From: Buddleja alternifolia
Lineage: Eukaryota > Streptophyta > Magnoliopsida > Lamiales > Scrophulariaceae
Reading direction: 5' to 3'
NCBI GenBank assembly: GCA_019426215.1
Contig: CM033399.1
Location: 28,157,022 to 28,221,021, forward strand
DNA: 64,000 bases
Shown: positions 1-11,132 of the stretch, piece after piece
Position numbering within the stretch: position 1 is the stretch's first letter
Layout of the letters: every line of letters begins with the position of its first letter
The notes under the pieces: generated by a model
Told to the model about the DNA's origin: nothing
Seen by the model: only the letters and a program-made list of their open reading frames with translations
Databases searched by the model: none
Program-made: the position numbers and the translations under genes

Positions 1-1640
1 TCTGTGAAAAATGGTAAAAAACACACGAACAAAAAATAGAATAGAAATGGCGATTTGTCTGCGTAAGTTGGCTCAAGAAGGAAGAAAAAGGAAAATTTTG
101 AATTCTTGTGTATCCTGAGAATGAAATACAGGGATTTATAGGTTTCCTTGTCACTGATTCAATGAAACGAAAGGTAGTGGAGAAGATGAACGCAAAAGGG
201 CGCGTCTTTCTATAGCCGCCAAATTTATTAGAAGTCTGTTACAAAAATGCATGACTTTTGATGACTTGGAATCCGAATGGTCGTCTATTACTAAAAATGG
301 TCACCAAATTTATTCAAAGTCTGTTATAAAAGGCATGATTTCTGATGACCTGGAATCCGAATGGTCATCTGTTATTAAAATGAATGAACGTGTCTTTTAA
401 TACACGTGAATCTGAATTATTCACGTGTATTAGGGGGGCATTTGTTTACACCTAAAATGAAATGGGCTCATTAAAATAAAAGACCCGAATGATCCATATC
501 TCAATTCGAAATTGGGCTTGAGATAAAGGAGCCCAAATGACCTTTATCAGTAGAATAATTTGAAGCTGGGCTCAAATTGAAGGGCCCAAACACCTTATTA
601 ATAAAATACGAAGAAATGGGTTTAAGGTGAAAAAGCCCAAATAGCCCATATGATGACTAATTCAAATCAGGAACGGGCCTAAAGCAATTCAGATTGATTT
701 TATATTGAATAGGTCCAAACTTAATATGCCACTAAGTTAGAGGCCCGCCAAAAGAGGCCCAAAAGAGAAGGAGGTTACCCAGTTCATAGACGCGCCAATC
801 AAATAAGTTTGAAAATGCGGTTGAAGGGAGATACTAACCGCAAAGGAAGTGGGTATGTGATAAAGGGTAAGGCAGGGAAGAAAGAAGGAACAACAACAAG
901 AAGAAGACTCTACACATCTTTTTATCTTTTTCTAGGAGTAGGCGTAATCTTAGCAGTAACATAGTGTAATTAGTGCAGTAGTTTAAATCTAGGTGATTAA
1001 GAATTGCTACCAGCCATATCTCTTGCTGGAACAACTTTGTTGTATGCGATCGGAGATCAATATGGAGGTATAATATTTATCATTTTTATCAGATTTAATT
1101 ATTTGGTAGATAAAGTTATATCTGGACTTGTATCTTCCGTTCCTCTTTATTTGTGTTAATTGCGGTCTGAACAATAGTTTTTAACAACACATCGAAGTGT
1201 TAAAGTCTGAACCATCGTCTAGCGTATCGAATTCGAACGCGGGGGTTGCTAGATAATTCTAAGTGGAGAATTATCACGAGACTTGAGTTAATCAAATTAG
1301 CTTTTCCTTATTCTATTTGTTTTTATCCAGAAACAGTTACCATCATCTCTCTTCTGTGTGTATGCTATGCAAAAATCCATCTGTTTGGTTCACTTGGTCG
1401 GGCTATGCGCTCGGTTCCCATCAAGCATGTTCACAATTACCAAACATGTGACAATTGCAGTAGTAATTTCACAGCCCATTTACGTCTCCATTTTGACTTG
1501 TTGTTATTAATTTTTTACTGTGTTCATGCTGATTTGTAAACAATGAGATAAATCAAGAACTTACACCGAATTAAATGTTGTCGTTTGAGGTTTCTTTTAA
1601 CAGAAGGGTAGCTGCACTTTACTGAACTAGAGACCCCTAA
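1..1640. other. Repeat-like left edge, no gene seen
   Basis: No coding region is supported here; the short open frames have no recognisable motif. Positions 450-760 hold many GGGCC/TGGGCT/AGCCCA words on both strands, a composition seen in plant promoters and in some LTRs. A purine run (AGGGGGGC, about 432-439) followed by TG at 443-444 looks like a polypurine tract next to a 3' LTR start. The stretch could therefore be the end of a retrotransposon that begins outside the window. The LTR end and target duplication cannot be placed, so this stays tentative. Confidence 0.3.
219..389. repeat. 85-bp imperfect tandem duplication
   Basis: Two diverged copies lie head to tail: CCAAATTTATT starts at 219 and again at 304. 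Both copies share the words AGTCTGTTA and TGGAATCCGAATGGTC. No coding sense is seen in it. Confidence 0.75.
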
Positions 1641-1717
1641 AGATTGTTCGGTAAACTTCGCTGAACGTAAGTAATTTGACTAAATAAAGTTTATTTGTCA
1701 TAAAGGTTTTATTTTAG

Positions 1718-2410
1718 GATTTCGAGAAGCAAGACCAACAGGTCAACGACGATAATCTTCAAACGGGAGTTTCTGCACGATATACTAAAAGTGGGAGCTC
1801 AAAATGGCTTGGAACTTCCAATTCTAGAGCATCTATGGACATCACTCAGGGGAAACAAAGTTGTCCATCTCTTATGGATTTGTGTATATATAAAATTCGG
1901 GAAGTATGTTTTGTGTAAAGTTACTTTTCTTTATAGTCTATTTTATCTGAGAAAAATGTGTTGAATTGAATTTTTGTTTCATTGAAGGATATAAACAAGT
2001 ATAGCACCTTCTCCATGCTGCCTAGGGATATAAGTCAACAGATTTTTGATGATTTGGTATGTTCCCAATGCCTAAATGACTCTATACTGGAAGCCTTCCG
2101 GGATTGTGGTCTTCGGGTATTGTTCAAACCTTTACTGAAAGAGTCCATTGCTACATAAATTGCTTTTTGAGATGCATATTGGGAAGATAAGACTCGTGAC
2201 GTGGTTATTATGTTTCTTGCATGATCTTAATTTGAGAGAGCACCCTGGGTTTAATGACAGTTGGATGGATGTTATATCATTACTGGGTTCCTCTCTACTT
2301 TCAGTGGATCTTTCGAGTTCAGATGTTACTGACCCTGGGCTAAATTATCTCAAAGATTGCAAAAATCTTGAAGCCTTGAATTTTAATTACTGTGACCAGA
2401 TAAATGGTAA
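1718..2410 (+). pseudogene. F-box/LRR protein (FBL14-type, At1g15740-like) gene fragment
   Basis: Three exon-like blocks match the start of plant F-box/LRR-repeat 14-type proteins, which are LRR proteins presumed to act in SCF ubiquitin ligases. Block 1 (1718-1903) reads SGSSKWLGTS...CPSLMDLCIYKIRE. Block 2 (1988-2116, 43 codons) reads STFSMLPRDISQQIFDDL. Block 3 (from 2223) reads SLLSVDLSSSDVTDPGLNYL and then NLEALNFNYCDQI. Intron positions between blocks fit the family. The start codon and first residues (family MGGxCSRKR) are missing, with an apparent one-base deletion near 1725. The acceptor before block 3 reads CAT instead of CAG (2220-2222). The following 10-12 LRR units of the family were not found downstream. 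It is probably a dead partial copy; a badly truncated expressed gene is possible. Confidence 0.8.
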
Positions 2411-3440
2411 TAATTTCCCCATAATTCCAAAACAATGATTTTGGATTTTTGAAGCTCTTACACTAGCAGTGCTGATTTGGACATCCTAAAGATTAAAAAA
2501 ATTATACCATCGTATTTAGTAATGTGCTGATGAATAGTAGTTATTAAGGAGTTTCTAACTCGAGATATCTCGTGAATCAATTTACTTTTTCTGTCAGTTC
2601 AAGTAATAGCTTGATAACATCCACTAAAGTTGTAATTTAAGCCTTAAGCTAAGCTCAACACTTTCTTTTCAGTTTCACATCTAGAATCAATTCCCAAGGG
2701 GTATATCTATCTGACAGGAATGGCCTATTTTGAGGGTCTTTGCTTTAACGGATAAAATGATCTAGATGGAAAAAGTAGCGTGAAATTATGTATTGCCATT
2801 TGTTATTCTTGCTTTTCTGCGATTCGCCTTAGCTATCAATCTTTAGTCACCATCTCATCCTTTGAGATTCATCTCTTTGATTTATTTACGAGCAATTATT
2901 GCAAAAAGTTGTTTGGTTGATGAGACCTTAGGAATTACGTGGGCCGTCATTGAAAAGCTTTACTATTTGTGCATTGAACTCAGTGTGCATCTGGTGGTTA
3001 TTGAAGCAGTCTTGCTCACTTTGTTGTGCTGTCTGAAAGTTTAGCGTGCGGGTAATATCGATCTTTTCTCTTTGATTTTAGAACACAAAGGCTTGTTTTA
3101 TATTTTAACCAGGTGGAAAACAATCTTTCCGGAAGTTGGCTTCCTGGCTCACTGGTTTTCTGTGATTCTGCAATGCATGTGGTGAATTTTAGGATCTCGA
3201 TGATTAGATGTGCATATGTCTTGATGTGGAGAGGAAGATAGAAGGAAATGCAAGAAACTAATCAAATGGTTGACTGGCATTGTCAAGTCCGGGAAGTAAG
3301 ATTGAGAAATCACTCGAAAAATGCAAAGAAACGGGTAAACGTCATATTTACACTGATATATGTCTGATCCAGAAAATATGGATGCCGAATAATCTTACTC
3401 TTTTGATGAATCTCTCTACTATGTTCTGGATGGTGAAGGA
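2411..3440 (+). other. Unassigned DNA between F-box/LRR fragment and copia insertion
   Basis: No intact gene is seen. Around 3195-3300 there are weak resemblances to later LRR exons of the same family (GATCTCGA...GATGTG and ATCAAATGGTT-GACTG), too degraded to call. Positions 3372-3445 contain a coding-looking stretch that continues across the copia insertion site (see findings). Otherwise nothing is recognised. Confidence 0.3.
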
Positions 3441-3445
3441 AAGAG
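3441..3445. repeat. Target site duplication of copia element, left copy (AAGAG)
   Basis: AAGAG directly before the left LTR is repeated exactly at 16118-16122 directly after the right LTR. This is the 5-bp duplication expected for LTR retrotransposon integration. Confidence 0.92.
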
Positions 3446-3678
3446 TGATGGAAAGTAATTGATTGCCCCGAATCTTTGAACTTCATGATAATCACGTAAT
3501 AAACTATAAACTATAAGCGTACTTCCATAGCTATGAATTTCACCGAATGATTATGTCTTCCACTTGAACGTACACCGTAAGACCTTTCTTCGGACGATGG
3601 GATTCTAGAGAGAAAGGAGGCTTTATGAACGAGAAGTGTTAATTTTTTTTCGTACGTCAAATGGGGACCATAACCCCT
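3446..3678 (-). repeat. Copia 3' LTR, first part (split by gypsy insertion)
   Basis: Matches 15616-15848 of the other LTR with scattered differences. The match stops exactly at the CCCCT target duplication and resumes at 9863. In minus orientation this is the end of the 3' LTR. Confidence 0.92.
3674..3678. repeat. Target site duplication of gypsy element, left copy (CCCCT)
   Basis: CCCCT precedes the TG of the left gypsy LTR and recurs at 9858-9862 after its CA end. The undisturbed site can be read in the intact copia LTR at about 15848-15853 (ACCCCTA). Confidence 0.92.
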
Positions 3679-4684
3679 TGACACAACAGAATTTTACGTG
3701 TATGCACAGCAAGTGTACTGGTCGTGTGTAGTAATAAAGTGGACGTTAAGTTCGGGTTTATCGTCTCCACAGGGACAACTACTATCTAAGTACCGAGACT
3801 ACTGTATTACTCTTTTCTAAGTTAGATCGGTCGATAAGAAAGTTGATTAACTAATTAATAAAAACTAAAAAATAAATTAAGGCAACTTCAAACCAATCAA
3901 AGGGAGAAAGCAATAGAGAGAAGTGATCAAGGCACGTGGTTCAACCAATTATGCATTTAGATTGTGATTTAGGTTCTATTAGATTATTAGATTGATTTAG
4001 TCAAGGCGAAATTCCCTAACATACGTGCTACCCAATCTCTTGGCATAGCAACCCTACCTTTGTTAACGATTTCCTATATATCTCTATATGAAAACCCGGC
4101 TTAACAAAGATGCATATACGGTCTAGGAATTCCCCACGTTAAATGGAAATCCACCTAAAGAAACCGAGTCTATCTCTAGTCGGTTTAACTATAGAGTATT
4201 CAATGTTTATATCTTCCCTAGATTATTATCTCTCGATCTCTAACCTAGGCATTTTATCGAACACTTGGTGATCAAACAATTAAGTGAAGCATGGAGATCA
4301 AATATTGAATACATAACTAAAACCAACATTAATCCAATAAATACCAAAACAACAACAATCACAATAACATAAATGGTCTAGCCAAGGCCTTAATCATAAT
4401 GTTTAGCTCATATTCATGTCATAAGTATGGATCTGAATCATACAAATCATATTAGAGAGTTGGACAAAGTTAAGAAATAAAGATGTAGAAACTCCCGAAT
4501 AATCGTGATGATTTTGATCCCTCGTTGAATTCTCCGTCGTCTTGCGAATCAATGCCTTCAAAGAGTCGTTATGACCTTCAATCCTCCTCTCCCAAGCTCT
4601 CTCTCCCCTTTTTGGTGTGTGGCTGTCCCTCTAGGCTATTTAGAGTGTATTTAGGGCTTATTTCCGTCCAAATGACCTGATGGT

Positions 4685-4694
4685 CTATTTATAG
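4685..4694 (-). promoter_or_regulatory. LTR promoter TATA box (left LTR)
   Basis: The minus strand reads CCTATAAATAGACC here, a near-ideal plant TATA box in the right orientation for the element. The same box is at about 9204-9213 in the other LTR. That it is the transcription start signal is inferred from sequence alone. Confidence 0.6.
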
Positions 4695-4712
4695 GCCAAG
4701 TCCGCCACCTTT

Positions 4713-4798
4713 AACGCCGCGGCGTTGGTGGTTGAACGCCGCGGCGTTGGCTATTGCATGTGAACGCCGCGGCGTTCGTGAATGAACGCCTCGGCGTT
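4713..4798 (-). promoter_or_regulatory. Array of four 14-bp palindromes upstream of LTR TATA box
   Basis: AACGCCGCGGCGTT occurs at 4713-4726, 4735-4748 and 4763-4776, and as AACGCCTCGGCGTT at 4785-4798. Relative to the minus-strand TATA box these lie roughly 20-110 bp upstream, where activator sites are expected. The other LTR carries the array at 9232-9317. There two copies have decayed by CpG-type transitions (GCCGC to GCTGC, GGCGTT to GGCATT). A binding-site role is inferred. Confidence 0.6.
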
Positions 4799-5338
4799 CA
4801 TCCCCTGCTGCTCCGGCCAGTTTTGGTAAAATATGTATAACTTTCTCTATCGATGTCGGAATAAGCTGATTCAAGTTTCTATAGAATCCTAAAACAAAGC
4901 TCTACAACTTTCAAGAAGACACCAAATCCAAAATCAAACGTTAAAGATGATAAAATTGTCTCACAAGTCACTGAATGAGAAAACTCCATCGTAATACGTC
5001 TCTTCCGATGACGTTTTCACCTCCTTCCCTACATATCTGATCTTTGTCTTCAACATAATAAATGTACCTTTGCCTCTTATCTTTCCATTGGTATACGAAT
5101 TGTGTAATTTGGACATGGGTAAAGAAATCTATTCCATAAACTCTAGCACTGCGCTGACAGTTTGTATCTTGATGCATGATTTACCTTCAATTCTTGTTTT
5201 TTTCCTCCAAATGTTATGTTATTCTATAAAATATGAGAAAAAAAGGGTCAAAGTATCATATGTGATCAAATTATCAAGGAAACAATCAAAACTAAGTCGA
5301 TAAACGGGGGAAAACTAGTGTAAAAATAACATATATCA

Positions 5339-6880
5339 ACTACCCCCAAAGTTAGCTTTGATCGTCCTCGATCAAATACAATCAAACACACACATGAAGA
5401 TTGAAATTTTCATTTTCAAATTCATACACATAAGAGCAAGCATTATACCTTAAAAAACGATTATGAAAAGCTACACGATGCTTTGAACATTCAACAATTT
5501 GAAAACCTCCCAAAATCTTAGTTTCCATCCCTAAATCATGAACTCCCACGCCCATGTTCATGTCAAGAGCACACTTTAGACAAGATTATGCAAATCAATT
5601 GGAAAGTAAAGACATTGAAACAATTTAACATTCGTTTAACCCATCGGTGTGTATAAAGTGCAAAAGTCACAATCAAAAGGTCTTTCCGGCTTGTAACGTA
5701 AGGCTAGGTGATGGCTAGGACCGGAAGATATGGATAAAGTGACTAAGTCAAGAGAGCCTACAACTCAAAATCATCAATCTAAAATCGCAAATAGACTACA
5801 AAAACTTTCACAACTTATCACCTATCCCTTTTTCACTCTCTTTTGCCTTTCAACTTACAACCCCCAAACTTGTTTCTTTTCATATCGGGTTGTACACAAA
5901 ATTCCAAGCCAAATGATCCAATTGAGTGCTAAGATTCAAGCCTAGTCGAGAGCACAATTTTTTTTTTCATATATATCTCTCTCTCGACTATTTAGCCCAT
6001 TGCTCAAGTTTTCATTTCATCCCCTTTTTTACATAATACTTCAAACCTCAAAAATCCCAACATAGCCAAAACATCACTATCTAACTCATATTCATTCAAA
6101 TCAAAACAAGGTGACTACCCATATTCAAGTCAAATGATATGAAGTTCTAAGCTCTCTTGATTGGGTGCAAGACATTATTTTTTTGTTTTTTTAGGCTAGA
6201 AGGTGGTTGTCATGGCTTATGAAAGAAAGACGAATGGTGGTTTCTAGTGTGCTTAGCACACTCCATTCTTATCAATACAGCTCAAATTAAGGTCTAGAGA
6301 TTATGCAATATAGAGAAAGCCAAAATGTAAGGCTAAAGACAATGAAAGATGGCCTAAATCATTTTATGACTTCACAACATTAATACACACTTCAAAATCA
6401 ACAAAATTGAAAGTTCAACGCTTTAAATCCTCAAAAAAATTCACATAAGCATGACTAAAAAGGGCTTTCAAGTCACAACATATGACATGTTGACCACAGA
6501 TAAGGGTCTTTGACCTTGAGAGAGTAGAGATATTCAAACGCATTATGCTCTTATGCAAAGGTGCACCAATTCATGAATTCAAAATCAACAAGGTTATACC
6601 CCCAAACTTAAATTAAACATTGTCCTCAATGTTCATGAAATAAATGCAAGGTGAGAGGGATAAGCGATACAACCCTGAAATGGAGAGAAATGGAGGGAGC
6701 ACGGTGGTGGGCTTATATCCCAGGATTAAACCATGATCAAAACCTGAATGAGAGAAAACTCAAAGGGAACCATATCAAAACGAGTCAAGTGGGAGGAAAA
6801 CAAGACAAATGCACAAAAGAAAAGAAAGAAAGCAATAAAAGAAACTTGGGTTGCCTCCCAAGAAGCGCTTGTTTAATGTC
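5339..6880 (-). other. Non-coding 3' half of Athila-like internal region
   Basis: About 1.5 kb with no long frame. The polypurine tract is at 5339-5351. Around 6785-6890 a minus-strand frame reads DIKQALLGRQPKF, a tail motif I associate with plant gypsy polyproteins (from memory, not checked). Otherwise no recognised feature. Confidence 0.5.
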
Positions 6881-6881
6881 A

Positions 6882-8091
6882 CTAGCTCGACTCCTTGCAT
6901 TGCTCATGGTGGATTGTAAGGAGCAATGCCAACTTTGTAGGGACGAGTTTTTTTTTATGCTTTTTCCAATTGCGTAATGGCATATCCCCTCCAATCTTTA
7001 TCATAAAACCTGGAATAATCAAAAGTGAGCACAAATTCTCTTTTATAAATATGTAATTGAAATGCAAAAAGTGAAGTGTAAATTCTAGAGGAGGGGGATC
7101 ATCAATTGATGGATACAATTGGTGTGTGACTGTCTCAAAATCCCCTAGTCTTGTCGGTTGGAATCTCAATGATGGAATCTCCAAGTGATTTATATATCCT
7201 TTGATCTCCTCACTTTTATCCGTAGTATCACTTGATTTTATAGTGTATGTCGTGAACGAATCATTGAGGTTGCATACTTTGACTTGACCATCTTCCACTA
7301 TATCCCTCCGGTGATTGATGGACTCCCTTAAGAATTCAAGGGATATGATGGTAGGTGGCATTGGGTTCTTGAAGATTTCTAATGTTCTTTCTTGGACATG
7401 TCGTGAAATGGATTTAAAAATCTCTTTCTTCATTCGTGTATGCTCAGTTGTTTTTGCCTCTATTTTGACACACATGGATTTGGGAGGTGGTTCTTCTTCA
7501 GTGATAGGATGTAGACATTGTAGTTCTAAATCAAAACCTTGTTCAACTTCTGTATTGAGGGATGCCTCATTCTCTTTGGTTCTGCTCTCCATGGTGCAAG
7601 GTGCTCTCTTCTTCCATAAGTTGACTGCTTGATTTACTAGTCTTGCCACTTCCTTTCTACGAGCTTCTGGCTCCTTTGAACGAACTTCTTCCTCCTTTCT
7701 CAAAGCTTCTGTGCTTGCATGAAATCTATTCAGCAAGTCCTCAATATTAGACGTTGTCTCTAGCTCCTGTTTATGGAAGCTATCATGTGGTTGGTAAGGA
7801 AGGCCACTGACATGGTCAAATCCCGATGAAAATATCATTGCATCATTGTTGTAACTCCATGTTGAGTTCAGATGATTTATCCAACCGAGATGTATCATGT
7901 TATTTTGACATGTTGAGCTTTAGATGATTTATCCAACCGGGATGTATCATGTTATTTTGACATGTTGAGCTCGGATGATTTATCCAACCGGGATGGAAGG
8001 TGGGCTCGTAGGGTTCTATTTGCATTGGGCTTGATGTGGTTATTGATGAATCCATAGCCTGCCATGGCGATTGAAAGTTATAAGCACTCAT
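6882..8091 (-). pseudogene. Athila-type gag-tail-like ORF(s) of the non-autonomous element
   Basis: Two frames follow one another on the minus strand: 8091-7900 (63 codons) and 7898-6882 (338 codons), offset by one base. The first carries FHPGWINHPSS and HPGWINHLK, and the second begins HLGWINHLN. These resemble the PGWRNHPN motif near the C-terminus of Athila gag proteins. The motif is tripled by a 51/52-bp minisatellite (7861-7996), and the 52-bp unit explains the frameshift. A charged helical stretch follows (EEEVRSKEPEARRKEVARLV). No zinc knuckle, protease or polymerase motif is present. Whether the 338-codon frame is translated is unknown. The link to gag rests on one short motif plus the primer site. 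Confidence 0.5.
7861..7996 (-). repeat. Minisatellite, 51/52-bp unit, 2.6 copies
   Basis: GTTGAG...GATGATTTATCCAACC starts at 7861, 7912 and 7964. One 51-bp unit equals 17 codons, so it keeps frame; the 52-bp unit breaks it. It encodes the repeated PGWINH motif of the gag-like frame. Confidence 0.85.
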
Positions 8092-8178
8092 ATCTTCAAG
8101 AACTAGAAATAGACAAAATAAAAAATTGACTTAAGCTCAGAACGAATAAGAGAATCTCGATATTAGATACCATAGTTG

Positions 8179-8196
8179 TCCCCGGCAACGGCGCCA
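8179..8196 (-). other. Primer binding site of Athila-like element (tRNA-Asp type)
   Basis: The minus strand reads TGGCGCCGTTGCCGGGGA, an 18-base match to the tRNA-Asp-complementary primer site of Athila-group elements. It begins six bases inside the CA end of the 5' LTR (8203). It fixes the element's orientation. Confidence 0.88.
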
Positions 8197-8202
8197 AAAA
8201 CT

Positions 8203-9857
8203 TGACACGACAGAATTTTACGTGTATGCACAGAAGTGTACTGGTCGTGTGTAGTAATAAAGTGGACGTTAAGTCCGGGTTTATCGTCTCCACAGGGACA
8301 ACTACTATCTAAGTACCGAGACTACTGTATTACTCTTTTCTAAGTTAGATCGGTCGATAAGAAGGTTGATTAACTAATTAATAAAAACTAGAAAATAAAC
8401 TAAGGCAACTTCAAACCAATCAAAGGGAGAAAGCAATAGAGAGAAGCGATCAAGGCACGTGGTTCAACCAATTATGCATTTAGATTGTGATTTAGGTTCT
8501 ATTGGATTATTAGATTGATTTAGTCAAGGCAAAATTCCCTAACATACGTGCTACCCAATCTCTTGGCATAGCAACCCTACCTTTGTTAACGATTTCCTAT
8601 ATATCTCTATATGAAAACCCGGATTAACAAAGATGCATATACGGTCTAGGAATTCCCCACGTTAAATGGAAAGTCATCTAAAGAAACCGAGTCTATCTCT
8701 AGTCGGTTTAACTATAGAGTATTCAAAGTTTATATCTTCCCTAGATTATTATCTCTCGATCTCTAACCTAGGCATTTTATCGAACACTTGGTGATCAAAC
8801 AAGTGAAGCATGGAGATCAAATATTGAATACATAACTAAAACCAACATTAATCCAATAAATACCAAAACAACAACAATCACAATAACATAAATGGCCTAG
8901 CCAAGGCCTTAATCATAATGTTTAGCTCATATTCATGTCATAAGTATGGATCTGAATCATACAAATCATATTAGAGAGTTGGACAAAGTTAAGAAATAAA
9001 GATGTAGAAACTCCCGAATAATCGTGATGATTTTGATCCCTTGTTGAATTCTCCGTCGTCTTGCGAATCCGGGCCTTCAAAGAGTCGTTATGACCTTCAA
9101 TCCTCCTCTCCCAAGCTCTCTCTCCCCTTTTTGGTGTGTGGCTGTCCCTCTAGGCTATTTAGAGTGTATTTAGGGCTTATTTCCGTCCAAATGACCTGAT
9201 GGTCTATTTATAGGCCAAGTCCGCCACCTTTAACGCTGCGGCGTTGGTGGTTGAACGCCGCGGCATTGGCTACTGCATGTGAACGCCGCGGCGTTCGTGA
9301 ATGAACGCCTCGGCGTTCATCCCCTGCTGCTCCGGCCAGTTTTGGTAAAATATGTATAACTTTCTCTACTGATGTTGGAATAAGCTGATTCAAGTTGTTA
9401 TAGAATGCTAAAACAAAGCTCTACAACTTTCAAGAAGACACCAAATCCAAAATCAAACGTTAAAGATGATAAAAGTGTCTCACAAGTCACTGAATGAGAA
9501 AACTCCATCGTAAGACGTCTCTTCCGATGACGTTTTCACCTCCTTCCCTATATATCTGATCTTTGTCTTCAACATAAGAAATGTACCTTTGCCTCTTATC
9601 GTTCCATTGGTGTACAAATTGTGTAATTTGGACATGGGTAGAGAAATCTATTCCATAAACTCTAGCACTGCGCTGACAGTTTGTATCTTGATGCATGATT
9701 TACCTTCAATCCTTGTTCTTTTCCTCCAAATGTTATGTTATTCTATAAAATATGAGAAAACAAGGGTCAAAGTATCATATGTGATCAAATTATCAAGGAA
9801 ACAATCAAAACTAAGTCGATAAATGGGGGAAAACTAGTGTAAAAATAACATATATCA
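8203..9857 (-). repeat. Athila-like 5' LTR
   Basis: Direct repeat of 3679-5338. It has the same TATA box (about 9204-9213) and palindrome array (9232-9317). In this copy two palindromes carry CpG-decay changes, as expected after cytosine methylation. Confidence 0.93.
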
Positions 9858-9862
9858 CCCCT

Positions 9863-10127
9863 ATATATAGATGAAGTAAGACTTATTTGCAAATCAATCC
9901 ATCATAAATTGCAATTCAGTCCTCAAGGTTTCTACACATTTTAAATATGACCCCATACCCAATTAGATGACTTGGGCCTATAAACCTTAATTGGATCACT
10001 TAATCAAGGCCCAAAATTTATTTAACATATGATATACAATTCAAATTGCAGTGCACACACTTCTGCGTACCCGAATGCATATGATTGTGATATGCACATA
10101 ATATAAGTCCACCAAATAATTCCAACA
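9863..10127 (-). repeat. Copia 3' LTR, second part
   Basis: Continues the match to the right LTR (15854-16117) and ends ATTCCAACA. Together with 3446-3678 it rebuilds a 498-bp LTR. Confidence 0.92.
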
Positions 10128-10709
10128 ATTTCCCACTTGGACTAAATATGTGCATATACATAATATCTTATAACTGTATATCACACATTATAACGTTAGT
10201 AGCTCGAGCAACCTTGATTTATAAAGTCATCTAAACTAATCCTGTCCATCAGCCGTATCAACACAAGGATCAAAGAGACTGTCGCCACATTCATCGTAGC
10301 TAAGCCCAGGAGTGGTCACATGCATCAATACAACTAACGACATGGACTGAGTATGGGATGTATAGCATGGAAATTTCATGTAATGTGATCTAACATGCCT
10401 ATTTCCAACTGGTCCAACCTTAGGCCTTATTGAGATCAAAACTTTACCATTCAGAGTGCAAAACTGAAGAACTTTATGCTTTTAGCAATAACAAAAGTAC
10501 ACACATATGTCATGACATCATATCCCAAACATTAAGCAAACACATATTACAAACTCCCACTGAATCTAGACATTGTCTATCTGTACAACACCCATACGAG
10601 CAGTGTGCTTGTGAAAGACCTTCGGTGTCAAGCTCTTAGTGAGCGGATCCACAATCATGGAGTCTGTCCCAATATGTTCAATACAGATTTGGCCACTCTG
10701 AATCCTTTC
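10128..10709 (-). other. Copia 3' internal region with polypurine tract
   Basis: The minus strand reads CCAAGTGGGAAAT next to the LTR (10140-10128), a typical copia polypurine tract. The rest covers the degraded end of the RNase H/polyprotein tail and 3' leader. No independent gene is seen. Confidence 0.7.
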
Positions 10710-11132
10710 TTAAACAACAAGAAACTTAATGTATATATGCTTAGACTTAGAAGAACTCATATTGTTATTTGAATAAAGGACTGCGGATTTATTGTCACAA
10801 AGTAACTTTAGCGGTCTTTCAATACCATCTACTATACGCAGCCTAGTGGCAAAATTCCGCAGCCAAATCCCTTGATTTGATGCCTCATAAGCTGCTACAA
10901 ATTCTGCTTCCATGGTGGACGAAGCAATGAGTGTCTGCTTAGCACTCCTCCAAGAAGTGGCTCCACCAGCAAGCAAATAGATGTAACATGAAGTGGATTT
11001 ACGACTATCCTGGCATCCCGCAAAGTCAGAATCACAATACCCAATTATCTCAAGATGATCCGACCTGCTATATGTGAGCATATAATCCTTTGTTCTCTGC
11101 AAGTAGCCATAACTCTTTTGGCTGCTTTCCAA
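10710..11132 (-). pseudogene. Copia RNase H remnant
   Basis: The minus-strand frame shows copia RNase H landmarks in order: GYCDSDFAG, then RKSTSCYIYLLAGGATSW, SSTMEAEFVAAYEA and LLCDNKSAVLYSNNN. The acidic residues D, E and D of the catalytic core are present. The frame is offset from the upstream RT frame (overlap 11045-11132), so a frameshift separates the two. It ends shortly after SKHIYIKF, before the usual polyprotein end. Confidence 0.9.

Larger units (their letters stand above)
3679..5338 (-). repeat. Athila-like 3' LTR
   Basis: Direct repeat of 8203-9857. It starts TGACAC, ends ATATATCA, and differs by about 40 substitutions and small indels. It holds a minus-strand TATA box and four GC palindromes. 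Confidence 0.93.
3679..9857 (-). mobile_element. Athila-like non-autonomous Ty3/gypsy LTR retrotransposon
   Basis: A 6.18-kb element with two LTRs of about 1.66 kb (3679-5338 and 8203-9857), each TG...CA, and a CCCCT target duplication. On the minus strand the primer binding site TGGCGCCGTTGCCGGGGA (8196-8179) sits a few bases inside the 5' LTR. It is complementary to the 3' end of tRNA-Asp, as is typical of the Athila group. A polypurine tract (CTTTGGGGGTAGT, 5351-5339) precedes the 3' LTR. The 2.86-kb internal region has no protease, RT, RNase H or integrase, only a gag-tail-like ORF. It must depend on a helper element. By-eye LTR divergence is about 40 differences in 1.66 kb. Confidence 0.92.
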
